Shown: piece by piece, positions 15,452 through 23,386 of the stretch
How positions within the stretch are numbered: the stretch's first letter is position 1
Layout: each line of letters opens with the position of its first letter
The notes under the pieces: model-generated
The model's input: the letters and a program-made list of their open reading frames with translations, nothing else
Database searches by the model: none
What the model was told of the DNA's origin: nothing
Translations under genes and position numbers: made by a program
DNA from: Nitrososphaeria archaeon
Lineage (GTDB): Archaea; Thermoproteota; Nitrososphaeria; JACIWG01
Assembly (NCBI GenBank): GCA_029776125.1
Contig: JARVJS010000080.1
Span: 1-24,027, forward strand
Length of the DNA stretch: 24,027 nucleotides
Reading direction: 5' to 3'

Positions 15452-16180
15452 CTATCTTTTGCCAGCAAAGTATCTTTTAGCATCCTCATAAGATTTTACA
15501 GTCCCAATATCCCACCACATACCATGCATCTTATATCCGTAAACTGGCATTTCCTTGCACAACCATTCAATAAACTTTCCGGGTGCATCACAGTCTTTAT
15601 TCATTCTAACATATTCGTCCAATTTTCTGAAAACTTCTTTGGGAAAAATGTATAAGCATGTCCCAATAAGTGTAGTTTTAGGCTCCTTAGGTTTTTCAAC
15701 AAAATCTACTATTCTATCATCATCTTCTAAAACTGCTATGGAATAATTTTTTGCAAGCTCAGGCTCCCTCACATCATACAAGCATATCATAGGTGACTTG
15801 AGTTTTTCAAACATTTTCTTAAAGCCCAGAAGGCTTTCAGTAAATATGTTGTCTCCCGCTGCAATAAGACAATCTTCTACAACCTCGTCTGATAATCTTG
15901 AAAGAGCCTTTATTGCTCCTAGCTTCTCCTCCTCTTTTGTTGACTCTTCCGCTATGATTCTAACATTTTTTCTGCCTGTTGAAGAAAGCCATCTTTCAAA
16001 ATTATTCTTAAACTTCATGTTTGTTGATACAATAATATTTTCAACATTAAGCTCATCTATTTTTTCAAGCAAATATTCTATGATGGGCTTATCGTTTATA
16101 GGAAGCAGGGGTTTTGGCTTTTCTAGCGTTAGAGGCCATAATCTTTTTGCAAAACCTCCTGCAAGAATAATGGCCTGCAT
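15452..16180 (-). CDS. Sugar-1-phosphate nucleotidyltransferase
   Basis: Makes an NDP-sugar from a hexose 1-phosphate and NTP. The signature AIILAGGFAKRLWPLT is at the N-terminus, then EKPKPLLPINDKPIIEY with the sugar-phosphate-binding Lys, AAGDN near 110, FVEKPKEP (Lys) and WWDIGTVKSY with the metal-binding Asp. It has no C-terminal hexapeptide (left-handed helix) domain, so it is the short RmlA/RfbF-like or mannose-1-P guanylyltransferase-like class; the nucleotide and sugar are not determined. ATG 16180 is preferred over ATG 16192 because the family begins MQAIILAGG and the TATA predicts transcription near 16178-16180. It heads the operon with the flippase. Confidence 0.88.
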   Translation of the reverse strand: MQAIILAGGFAKRLWPLTLEKPKPLLPINDKPIIEYLLEKIDELNVENIIVSTNMKFKNNFERWLSSTGRKNVRIIAEESTKEEEKLGAIKALSRLSDEVVEDCLIAAGDNIFTESLLGFKKMFEKLKSPMICLYDVREPELAKNYSIAVLEDDDRIVDFVEKPKEPKTTLIGTCLYIFPKEVFRKLDEYVRMNKDCDAPGKFIEWLCKEMPVYGYKMHGMWWDIGTVKSYEDAKRYFAGKR

Positions 16181-16196
16181 AATTGTGTACATGTAA

Positions 16197-16209
16197 TCAT
16201 ATTATAAAA
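16197..16209 (-). promoter_or_regulatory. TATA box of the nucleotidyltransferase-flippase operon
   Basis: Minus-strand TTTTTATAATATG, centre about 16204, lies about 25 nt before ATG 16180. Confidence 0.48.
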
Positions 16210-16228
16210 ATTTTTAAAAAATTAAAAA

Positions 16229-16236
16229 TTATAAAG
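16229..16236 (+). promoter_or_regulatory. TATA box of the NHL-OYE operon
   Basis: TTATAAAG predicts transcription near 16258, about 16 nt before ATG 16274. It is divergent from the nucleotidyltransferase promoter, in an 81-nt gap rich in A/T runs. Confidence 0.48.
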
Positions 16237-16273
16237 TAGTTTCTCAAATGTAGCTGATGGTGTTAAAGATTCG

Positions 16274-17236
16274 ATGTTTGGTTGTGATGTCCTAAAGTAT
16301 AGGGTTGTTGAAGGCTGGGGTAAACATTTCTATTCTCCCTTTGTTGAAGTTACTGGTGTAGCCGTTGATAGCGAAAACAATGTTTACGTGTTTATTAGAG
16401 GTGTTGACCCCCTTCTTATATTTAATGAGCATGGCGATTTTATCACATGCTGGGGTAGGGGTCTTTTCAGTTGGCCTCATGGCCTATATGTTGCTCCAGA
16501 TGATACCATCTTCTGCACAGACGGTGACCATACAGTTAAAAGGTTCACTAAGGATGGTCACCTTTTAATGGTTCTTGGTAAAAAGGGCTGTCCATCTGAT
16601 AGTGGTTGTGTAAATAAGGATTATAGAACTATTAAGCGTGGTGCTGAACCCTTTAATCTTCCAACTGACGTGTTTGTTGACAAGGATGGTACAATATATG
16701 TTTCCGACGGCTATGGTAATGCTAGGATTCACAAGTTTTCAAAAGATGGTGAACTGCTTCTTTCTTGGGGTGAGCCTGGTAGGGGTCCTGGACAATTTAA
16801 TCTTCCACACGGCATATATGTTCATAATGAAATCGTTTATGTTGCAGATAGAGAAAATTGTAGAATACAATTATTTGATACTGGAGGGAAGTACTTGGGA
16901 GAGTGGTATGCTAATAGGCCGACTGACGTTTATGTTTACGATAAATATGTTTTTGTAACGGAACTTGGATACAATGTTGGGCATAGTCTAATTTCTACTA
17001 TGCCAAGGGATGGTGTTAAGGCTGCAAGGTTAACTGTGTTCGACTTAAACGGTGAAATTGTTACAAGATGGGGTTCAGATGAAGGTTGTAGGCCAGGCTT
17101 TTTTAGGGCTCCACATGCTCTTTGTGTAGATTCAAAAGGAAACATTTATGTTGGCGAGGTCGTTATCTCTTCAGCCGAGTTCAAGAATGTTCCAAACGAG
17201 TGTCATGCTATTCAAAAGTTTGAGAAAATAAAATAG
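16274..17236 (+). CDS. NHL-repeat six-bladed beta-propeller protein
   Basis: 320 residues built of about six NHL/YWTD-like repeats. Each has a P-x-G/D-h-x-V-D start, a GxIYVxD strand and an hxxFxxxGxhhxxW end; examples are PTDVFVDKDGTIYVSDGYGN, then KFSKDGELLLSWG, and PHGIYVHNEIVYVADREN. Blades start near residues 24, 74, 128, 176, 215 and 273. There is no signal peptide, so unlike many NHL proteins it should be cytosolic. NHL propellers serve as binding scaffolds or as lyases; no lyase residues can be assigned. It ends 17 nt before the OYE-like gene, in the same direction, so the two are likely co-expressed. The pairing suggests a joint role, but I know of no described system. Confidence 0.85.
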   Translation: MFGCDVLKYRVVEGWGKHFYSPFVEVTGVAVDSENNVYVFIRGVDPLLIFNEHGDFITCWGRGLFSWPHGLYVAPDDTIFCTDGDHTVKRFTKDGHLLMVLGKKGCPSDSGCVNKDYRTIKRGAEPFNLPTDVFVDKDGTIYVSDGYGNARIHKFSKDGELLLSWGEPGRGPGQFNLPHGIYVHNEIVYVADRENCRIQLFDTGGKYLGEWYANRPTDVYVYDKYVFVTELGYNVGHSLISTMPRDGVKAARLTVFDLNGEIVTRWGSDEGCRPGFFRAPHALCVDSKGNIYVGEVVISSAEFKNVPNECHAIQKFEKIK

Positions 17237-17253
17237 GTTTGGTGATAATGTGC

Positions 17254-18231
17254 ATGGTTCTGTTAACGGATCCCTTGCACATTAAAGGCTTTGTTTTAAG
17301 AAATCGTCTTGTTTTCCCACCAATATTAACAAATCTTGCAGCATTTGATGGAAGTGTGACAGAAGCTCTAATTGAACATTATGTGAGGCGGGCTGCATAC
17401 GTTGGTTTGGTTGTTGTTGAAGCCTCCTATGTTTCTGAAACTGGAAAATACGTTGAAAGACAGCTTGGTGTACATTCTGATGACATGATTAGTGGTTTGA
17501 AGAGGCTTGTGGAAGGCGTTCATGAAATGGGTGCATGTGTTGTGTTACAGATAGTTCATGCGGGCTCAAAATCTACTCTTCAAAATATTACACCTTTGGC
17601 ACCATCTTCTGATGGCAGGTCGAAGGAACTATCTAAAGAGGAAATAAAAGCTATAATTGATGAGTTCTCGAAGGCTGCTGAAAGAGCTTCATTGGCCGGC
17701 TTCGATGGTGTTGAAATCCATGGTGCACACGGTTTTTTGGTGAACCAGTTCTTTTCTCCCCTTACTAATAAGAGGCTCGACGAGTATGGTGGCAGTCTTG
17801 AGAATAGGATGCGTTTTTCGTTGGAAGTCGTTGAGGCGGTTAAGCATAAGGTTGGTAATAAACTTTTGCTCTATCGTATAGGTGCTGATGACCTAACTCC
17901 TGGAGGTAGTACTGTTGAGGATGCAAAGATTTTAGCTAAGAAGCTTGAAGAGAATGGTGTAGACATTATAGATGTTAGTGGTGGCGTTTGTGGTAGTAGA
18001 CCTGTCCAGTTTGAGGGTGTTGAAGGATACTTTATACCATATGCGCGTGAAATAAAGAAGGTGGTTAGTGTTCCAGTTATTGGTGTTGGTGGAATAAGAA
18101 GCTTCGAATACGCTAACAGTGTATTGGAGGAAGGTTACGTTGACTTGATTGCGGTTGGGAGACAACTTTTAAAGGATCCTCTATGGGCTAAAAGGGCTTT
18201 GGATAGTGTGAATCGTGCTAAGAAAATTTGA
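17254..18231 (+). CDS. OYE-family NADH:flavin oxidoreductase
   Basis: An FMN TIM-barrel enzyme of the Old Yellow Enzyme type that reduces C=C bonds of enones or related compounds. Visible are LRNRLVFPP near the N-terminus, QIVHAGS (flavin contact), GFDGVEIHGAHGFLVNQF with the active-site His pair, the family signature SPLTNKRLDEYGGSLENR, and the FMN-phosphate loop VIGVGGI ... VGRQLL. It lacks the Cys-rich 4Fe-4S and FAD domains of 2,4-dienoyl-CoA reductases, so it is the short YqjM-like form (about 326 residues). GGTGAT at 17241-17246 is 7 nt from ATG 17254, so that start is chosen over ATG 17248. It is operonic with the NHL protein. Confidence 0.9.
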   Translation: MVLLTDPLHIKGFVLRNRLVFPPILTNLAAFDGSVTEALIEHYVRRAAYVGLVVVEASYVSETGKYVERQLGVHSDDMISGLKRLVEGVHEMGACVVLQIVHAGSKSTLQNITPLAPSSDGRSKELSKEEIKAIIDEFSKAAERASLAGFDGVEIHGAHGFLVNQFFSPLTNKRLDEYGGSLENRMRFSLEVVEAVKHKVGNKLLLYRIGADDLTPGGSTVEDAKILAKKLEENGVDIIDVSGGVCGSRPVQFEGVEGYFIPYAREIKKVVSVPVIGVGGIRSFEYANSVLEEGYVDLIAVGRQLLKDPLWAKRALDSVNRAKKI

Positions 18232-18235
18232 TTTT

Positions 18236-19078
18236 CTATAAATTTAAGCCTAGTAGTATTGATGCAAGCGTTGCAGCTAAAATTATTACTAAAGTTTCTA
18301 GCAAAGTTATTTTTAGGGGAACTTTTGTCATCTTTGAACGATATCTTGCAAGCAATAATATGACAATTACTCCAACTAAGGTTATTGAGGCTATGAAATT
18401 GTAGGGTGCAGGAAATGTTAAGTATAACGTTATTGGCAGGAATCCTGCAAATAGTGTCGTTACTGCGCATAATACTGCTGAAATAATATTTATTTTCTGA
18501 ACTTCCCTATTAAGTAATGAGAAGACTTGCTTTAAAAGTTCTATCGACTTTAGCCTTTGACCCTTGTCCGGGTTATCACTTAAGCTATAGTCCATTAACC
18601 TTTTTATCGCTATAATCTCAGAAATATCTTCTGTCACTCCTCCTAAAAAGAAACTTGAAAAGTTTGTTATGGCAACAGAAGCTAAGGTTAAAAGTGCTGT
18701 AAATATTGTTAATTTAGATGATAGTTTTGCCAAGAAGGAGGAAATTATTACCATAAGGCTTGTAACCGACCCATCAGTTAAGCCTGCCACTATCTCTAAT
18801 ACTGGCTCACTTTTTAATAGTAGGCTTCTCCAGTCATCACTAATCTTTAAGCCAACTGAAGTTAATTCAATATATTCTCCTTTTTTAGTAATAAGTCCTT
18901 CATTTTGAAGTTCTGATAATGCCCTATTTATATCGTTTAATTCAATACATATTCGTTTTCCACACAGTTCTTCTATTCTTTTGCTAAGCTCGCTTACTCC
19001 TATTCTAGAATTTTTTCCTAGAATCAATAGCGTGATTATCTTTATCACATCATAGAGATCTTGTACTTCAAAGGACAT
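18236..19078 (-). CDS. Winged-helix domain fused to a VIT1/CCC1-like membrane transporter
   Basis: 280 residues. Residues 1 to about 85 look like a winged helix: IGVSELSKRIEELC, then ELNDINRALSELQNEGLITK, then GEYIELTSVGL. From about 90 the sequence is VIT1/CCC1-like: LEIVAGLTDGSVTSLMVI (family signature E-I-x-x-G-x-x-D-G), TM2 near LLTLASVAITNFSSFFLGG followed by TED, a cytosolic helical insert, and three C-terminal TM helices (GFLPITLYLTFPAP, ITLVGVIVILLLA, LVIILAATLASILLGL). VIT1/CCC1 proteins move Fe2+ or Mn2+ out of the cytosol. The fusion suggests direct sensing or gene control at the membrane; this is inference. It converges with OYE with a 4-nt gap. Confidence 0.72.
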   Translation of the reverse strand: MSFEVQDLYDVIKIITLLILGKNSRIGVSELSKRIEELCGKRICIELNDINRALSELQNEGLITKKGEYIELTSVGLKISDDWRSLLLKSEPVLEIVAGLTDGSVTSLMVIISSFLAKLSSKLTIFTALLTLASVAITNFSSFFLGGVTEDISEIIAIKRLMDYSLSDNPDKGQRLKSIELLKQVFSLLNREVQKINIISAVLCAVTTLFAGFLPITLYLTFPAPYNFIASITLVGVIVILLLARYRSKMTKVPLKITLLETLVIILAATLASILLGLNL

Positions 19079-19146
19079 TTATTGAATCAAACCTTCCAAT
19101 TTCAAACATTTTCTATAGTAGGTTTCGCCTATTCTATGAACATTAT

Positions 19147-20088
19147 TTAAACTTTATCGATGTTTGAGATTGCGTCAACGTATGTTCTATAAATAGTCTT
19201 TGCAGCTTCAAAAATTTTCGTCTTTTCTTCAAAAGACAATTTGCTGTAAATGTTTTCTCCTAAACTTCTACCTAGTCTTGTTGGCACACTAACGTAAACG
19301 GGCTCAGGTAAATTATCAAATCTTATTGGTACATCTATAGGAAAAACGTTTTTCTTATCATCAACTATAGATTTTACGATATCCCTGAATGCTGCAGCTG
19401 GACCATATTCTGTTCCTCCAACATTATCTATTATAAACCTAGTTATCGACTTAATATAATCTTCTATAAAATTCTTTTCTAAACTTCTTCCCCTAATTCT
19501 CGAATACTCTTCTACTGGCATATTATAGACCTTTACTGTTGTCCATAATATTGTTGCTAAATCTCCATGTTCTCCACCAACCCATCCACTAACTTTCGAT
19601 ACAGGAACTTGAAGATATTCTGCAAGCTTAGACCTCAGCCTTAAGCTTTCAAGGTAAGTTCCTGTACCTATTACAAACTCTGCCCTAGAATATTTTTTGC
19701 AAACCATTGTCATTGAGTCAACTGGATTTGTTATAACAATATATTTTGCACCAGGATTCGATGGTGCAACAGCTTCAGAAACATATTTCACGATTTTAGC
19801 ATTCTCTACAGCCAAATCCCTTCTGCTCATTCTTATACCTGGTACTCTAGGCTTGCCAGCCGAAATAAGTATAAGGTCTGCACCAGAAACATCTTCATCT
19901 CTCTCGCAAGAGTTTATTTTGACATCAATACCAAGGCTTGCTGAAGCATGCTTTAATTCCTCTGCAAACGCCTTTGCAAGGCCTGGCTTTATATCACATA
20001 CAGTAATCTCGTCTGCGATTTTCGAGCATAGTATAGTGTATGCTGTCGGTCGACCGACTCTTCCCGTGCCAATTTGTGCGATATGCAA
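19147..20088 (-). CDS. mdh: Malate dehydrogenase (LDH/MDH family) with Glu replacing the catalytic Asp
   Basis: Oxidises malate to oxaloacetate with NAD. The Rossmann loop is QIGTGRVGR, and Asp32 (CDI) suggests NAD rather than NADP. Arg81 (AGKPR, the position that makes the enzyme malate- rather than lactate-specific), Arg86 or a nearby Arg, Asn121 (TNPVD), Arg150 and His174 (GGEHGD) are present. The Asp that normally pairs with the catalytic His (LDxxR) is Glu147 here (LESLR; codon GAA). 313 residues is the usual length. The start is TTG 20088, six bases after GGAGAG (20100-20095). It lies 65 nt downstream of the flavin-reductase-like gene on the same strand, so they may be co-transcribed. 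Confidence 0.9.
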   Translation of the reverse strand: MHIAQIGTGRVGRPTAYTILCSKIADEITVCDIKPGLAKAFAEELKHASASLGIDVKINSCERDEDVSGADLILISAGKPRVPGIRMSRRDLAVENAKIVKYVSEAVAPSNPGAKYIVITNPVDSMTMVCKKYSRAEFVIGTGTYLESLRLRSKLAEYLQVPVSKVSGWVGGEHGDLATILWTTVKVYNMPVEEYSRIRGRSLEKNFIEDYIKSITRFIIDNVGGTEYGPAAAFRDIVKSIVDDKKNVFPIDVPIRFDNLPEPVYVSVPTRLGRSLGENIYSKLSFEEKTKIFEAAKTIYRTYVDAISNIDKV

Positions 20089-20153
20089 AAGTTTCTCTCC
20101 AAAAATATTTACTTTTTAACACTATTTCAACTTTACCACATAAATTTTGGCCA

Positions 20154-20681
20154 CTAAATTGTGGTTGTAAACTTATCTCTTCCCAAGTGTAGTATTGGTT
20201 TAAACTTTGACGTATCCAATATTCCAAGATCGTATGCTTCTTCTTCACAATATGCTTCCACTACCCTTCCTACAAAAAGGTCGTGGTCTCCTAGCTCGAC
20301 CTTTTTTTCTAAAAGGCATTCGATGTGCGCTATACATTCTTTTATTACTGCAGTATCAATTTTTCTAGCTCTTTCTTTTGTCAGTTTTGCAATCTCCCAT
20401 TTGCTCACATCTTTTCCTGATATACTTCCACATGCTTTTACTGCATTCAATTGCTCGTATGTTGGCACATTTATTGCAAAGGCCTTATATTCTTCGATTA
20501 GATGGTAGCTGTACCTTGTTGGCGATATTGCAACTGCAACTAAAGGTGGTTTTCTTGAAATTGGAATAGACCATGCTATTGATATTATGTTACTTTTTTC
20601 GAATGGCCCGCATGTTATCAAAAGCGCTGGCTTAGGGAGAAGTAAAAAAGGTATATTTGCTGTCTCAATCTCTTTTTTCAT
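20154..20681 (-). CDS. Flavin reductase-like domain protein (flavoredoxin type)
   Basis: 175 residues forming the FMN-binding split-barrel of the flavin reductase-like family (PF01613): PALLITCGPFEKSNIISIAWSI with the typical 'N...SIAW' turn, KPPLVAVAISPTRYSYHLI, KAFAINVPT, then CGSISGKDVSKWE and DHDLFVGRVVEAY. Archaeal members bind FMN and pass electrons or reduce flavin; the substrate is unknown. The ATG at 20681 lies about 27 nt from a palindromic TATA shared with the DUF523 gene, so it is probably leaderless. Confidence 0.85.
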   Translation of the reverse strand: MKKEIETANIPFLLLPKPALLITCGPFEKSNIISIAWSIPISRKPPLVAVAISPTRYSYHLIEEYKAFAINVPTYEQLNAVKACGSISGKDVSKWEIAKLTKERARKIDTAVIKECIAHIECLLEKKVELGDHDLFVGRVVEAYCEEEAYDLGILDTSKFKPILHLGRDKFTTTI

Positions 20682-20703
20682 ATTATATTTTATGTATTAG
20701 GTT

Positions 20704-20719
20704 GTTAAAAAGTTTTAAC
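20704..20719. promoter_or_regulatory. Palindromic bidirectional promoter element
   Basis: GTTAAAA-AG-TTTTAAC is a perfect inverted repeat in the 52-nt gap between two divergent genes. The core GTTAAAAAG / CTTTTTAAC centred on 20708 lies 26 nt before ATG 20734 and 27 nt before ATG 20681, so one box appears to drive both leaderless genes. Confidence 0.5.
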
Positions 20720-20733
20720 TTTAATATGCTTGT

Positions 20734-21195
20734 ATGTTGTCGGTGAATGTTATCTTGATCCTCTGTAGTGCATGTCTCATTGGAATAAAATGCAATTATA
20801 AAGGAGAAGATAATTTGAGCTTAAAAGTTCTAAAGCTTCTTGAAAATGAAGTTTTAATTCCAGTGTGTCCTGAGCAGTTGGGTGGCCTCCCGACTCCTAG
20901 AGAAAGTTCTGAAATAGTTGGTGACGGTTACATGGTTCTAGATGGTAAGGCTAAAGTTTTAACCTGTTCCGGTAGAGATGTAACATCAAATTTTGTTAGG
21001 GGTGCTGAGGAGACTCTAAAGATTGCAAGAATTTATGGAATCCGTTCAGCCATATTTAAGCAGGGCAGTCCGTCATGTGGTAGTGGTAAAGTCTATAATG
21101 GAACCTTTTCTAAAAGGCTTGTTATAGGAGATGGTGTTACCACCGCCCTTTTGAAACGTAATGGTATCAAGGTTGTTTCAGAAGAGGAAATCTAG
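20734..21195 (+). CDS. DUF523 family protein
   Basis: 153 residues, matching the DUF523 (YbbK-like) family: Cys11, Cys14 and Cys20 in CSACLIGIKCNYKG, then IPVCPEQLGGLPTPRESSEI, VTSNFVRGAEETLKIA, IFKQGSPSCGSG and YNGTF. The conserved cysteines could bind a metal or Fe-S cluster; the function is not established. Family members usually start close to the first Cys, so the first 7-8 residues here may be extra, but the promoter places transcription at about the ATG 20734. It converges with the AOR gene with a 5-nt gap. Confidence 0.88.
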   Translation: MLSVNVILILCSACLIGIKCNYKGEDNLSLKVLKLLENEVLIPVCPEQLGGLPTPRESSEIVGDGYMVLDGKAKVLTCSGRDVTSNFVRGAEETLKIARIYGIRSAIFKQGSPSCGSGKVYNGTFSKRLVIGDGVTTALLKRNGIKVVSEEEI

Positions 21196-21200
21196 ACATT

Positions 21201-22958
21201 TTAACTATGGTCTTTCAGTAGGTTGCAAAATTCTTTAACACTCTCGTAAAGCGTTTTCTCTTCAAGTATTCCAAAGGGTGTAGGTGTCTCAAATATTCTT
21301 TTAGGAAATTTTTGATCAAGTATATTGAATCCTTCACGTTCCCTAAAATCATTTTTATTACGCAATATCTTCTTACCTAACCTTTTTAATTCTTCTTCAT
21401 TAAAATTATATCCTAAAATGTTCAGTGCATCACATACGATTTCAGGTGTATATATTCCTCTTGAAAAGAAGCAGACTACTAGGCTTGACAGTATCTGTCT
21501 CCAAGATTCCTCATGAAATAGTTTTTCCGCAATCTCTTTTTCTGAAAGTTGTTTACCTTTTAAAGTTTCTTGATCGAGGCTATAGCCTGCACTGTCAAGA
21601 TGGCTGTGTCTTGCACCTGTTAAATATGTTATGTGTGTTCCTGGCCCTGTATGATACCCGGGCATGCCATTCCCACCATATGAAAGAGCAAACTCTTTCC
21701 CACCATATCGACTTGACAAGGCGTCCAATCCCTCTGATGCCGCCTTATAAAATTCGTTATTCCTCTTAACAATGTATTCTATAGCCTTAATATATGTTCC
21801 AACCGACCCCCATTCCAATTTTAAGCCAAGTGTCTCACTTTCTCCCACTACTCCTCTCTCGTAAGCTTCTGTCATCCACGCAAGAACAGTTCCGGTCATC
21901 ATTGCATCAATTCCCCACTTTTCAACTTCATCTATCAACTTTAGGACTCCTTCAGCATCCCTTACTCCAATCATTGAGCCGAGAGAGTACAGTAGTTCGT
22001 GGTCGTATGATATCATTGTAGTCTTGTAAAAGTATGGTTCTGTAATATATGGTTCCCTCAAAGATGCAAGATGTATGCATGCTACTGGACAATGTGCGCA
22101 TGCAACTCTTCTGCCAAGATATTTTTCAGCCAATCTTTCTCCAGAAATATTTTCTGCATATTCAAAACTTGATTCTTTCAAATTTTTTGATGGCAGGGCA
22201 TGTATTGTGTTCAGCGGTATTATGTTCGATGCTGTTCCAAGGTCATGATATTTTCTCATTACCGAAGATTTAATAGATGTCATATAGATTTTATCATATA
22301 ATTCCCTATACTCTCTAGCATTCGACACTGGTATCGTCATCTTTCCAGAAACTACTAAAGCCTTCAATTTTTTGCTTCCAAAAACAGCTCCTAAACCAAG
22401 CCTTCCAAAATGCCTGTATGTTTCAGTGTTAACTGAAGCATAGGTTACAAGGTTTTCTCCTGCAACACCTATTCTCATTATTGTCCTTACACCTGCTCCA
22501 CCCTCTATCTCCCTAAGCACTCTCCCAACGGTTATACTATTCCTTAATCCCCAAAGTGCTGAAGCATCTCTAAAAAGAACATTTTTTCCATGTACTGCCA
22601 CATACACAGGTGTCTCACTTTCTCCTTTTATTACAATTGCACCGTACCCTGCCTGCCTAATTGCTACAGCACTTCTTCCTCCAGCATGACTTTCTCCATA
22701 AAATTTTGTTAAAGGTGACTTAAAGCATGCTACAGTCTTCGAAGCCAGTGGAAACAGTCCGTTTAACGGGCCGACTGCAAAAACTATCACATTTTCCGGC
22801 CCAAATGGGTTAGCATTTTTTGGACATTCTTCTAATAGAATCTTTGAAGCAACCCCAACACCTCCTAAATATTCTTCGAAAAGATTTCTTCTATCTTCAA
22901 TCCAAAATTTTTTTCTTGAAAGATCGATATAAAGGACATTCTTTAGGTACTCGTCCAA
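21201..22958 (-). CDS. aor: Aldehyde:ferredoxin oxidoreductase (tungsten/molybdenum AOR family)
   Basis: Oxidises aldehydes to acids, passing electrons to ferredoxin; needs a bis-pterin W or Mo centre and one 4Fe-4S cluster. The 585-residue protein shows the AOR-N domain (LGGVGVASKILLEE, VGPLNG, KSPLTKFYGESHAGGR), the cluster cysteines Cys287, Cys290, Cys294 (CAHCPVAC) and Cys496 (SSLVVCFFS). The start is TTG 22958, with GGTGA 6 nt upstream, overlapping the ferredoxin gene by 16 nt. The tight pairing with a four-cluster ferredoxin recalls the WOR5 and AorAB heterodimers more than the single-subunit AOR/FOR. The substrate is unknown. No AOR-specific chaperone or W transporter is in view. Confidence 0.93.
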   Translation of the reverse strand: MDEYLKNVLYIDLSRKKFWIEDRRNLFEEYLGGVGVASKILLEECPKNANPFGPENVIVFAVGPLNGLFPLASKTVACFKSPLTKFYGESHAGGRSAVAIRQAGYGAIVIKGESETPVYVAVHGKNVLFRDASALWGLRNSITVGRVLREIEGGAGVRTIMRIGVAGENLVTYASVNTETYRHFGRLGLGAVFGSKKLKALVVSGKMTIPVSNAREYRELYDKIYMTSIKSSVMRKYHDLGTASNIIPLNTIHALPSKNLKESSFEYAENISGERLAEKYLGRRVACAHCPVACIHLASLREPYITEPYFYKTTMISYDHELLYSLGSMIGVRDAEGVLKLIDEVEKWGIDAMMTGTVLAWMTEAYERGVVGESETLGLKLEWGSVGTYIKAIEYIVKRNNEFYKAASEGLDALSSRYGGKEFALSYGGNGMPGYHTGPGTHITYLTGARHSHLDSAGYSLDQETLKGKQLSEKEIAEKLFHEESWRQILSSLVVCFFSRGIYTPEIVCDALNILGYNFNEEELKRLGKKILRNKNDFREREGFNILDQKFPKRIFETPTPFGILEEKTLYESVKEFCNLLKDHS

Positions 22959-23368
22959 ATCTTTTCACCAACTTCTTCTAAAGCGATTACATCATGTGGG
23001 CAATATCTTGCACAGTACCCACAGTATACGCAAATATTCGGTTTATTTTCCTTCTCATTCCAGAATATTGCTCCATAAGGACAAGATTTAGCACAAAATC
23101 CGCATCCAATGCATTTTGTAGCATCCAATATTACTCCTCCACCTTCCCTAACTTTTAGTGCGTCCACTGGACAGACCTTTGCGCAAGGTGGATTTGGGCA
23201 TGCTCTACAAACTATGACAACAAAACCATGTTCTATACCTCCAACAGAACGTACATGTATTGCTGAATGTGCTAGCCCACCAACACCAAATCTTCTTGAG
23301 CATGCAAACATGCAACTTTGGCATCCTGTACATCTGTTGGCATCCAAAACAGAAAGGCGTTTAACCAT
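22943..23368 (-). CDS. Four-cluster ferredoxin, electron-transfer subunit of AOR
   Basis: 141 residues with 16 cysteines in four 4Fe-4S patterns: Cys13/16/19/23, Cys54/57/62/66 (CRACPNPPCAKVCP), Cys86/89/92/96 and Cys113/116/119/123. This is the polyferredoxin of the DMSO-reductase/WOR5-small-subunit class. Given the 16-nt overlap with the AOR gene it should be the AOR partner, carrying electrons to or from a soluble ferredoxin. ATG 23368 follows GGATGG. It starts 18 nt after the peroxiredoxin stop, so all three are one operon. Confidence 0.92.
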   Translation of the reverse strand: MVKRLSVLDANRCTGCQSCMFACSRRFGVGGLAHSAIHVRSVGGIEHGFVVIVCRACPNPPCAKVCPVDALKVREGGGVILDATKCIGCGFCAKSCPYGAIFWNEKENKPNICVYCGYCARYCPHDVIALEEVGEKIWTST

Positions 23369-23386
23369 AATTAAACCATCCTACAT

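Noticed and set aside
20045..20058. Perfect 14-nt palindrome GTCGGTCGACCGAC
   Set aside because: It lies inside the malate dehydrogenase coding sequence, encoding the conserved GRVGRPT loop; the symmetry follows from the Arg/Gly/Pro codons and no regulatory role is needed.
21822..22625. Repeated GTGTCTCACTTTCTCC at about 21825 and 22610
   Set aside because: Both copies lie in the AOR gene and encode the same short Gly-Glu-Ser-Glu-Thr string; two copies without other structure do not make a repeat element.
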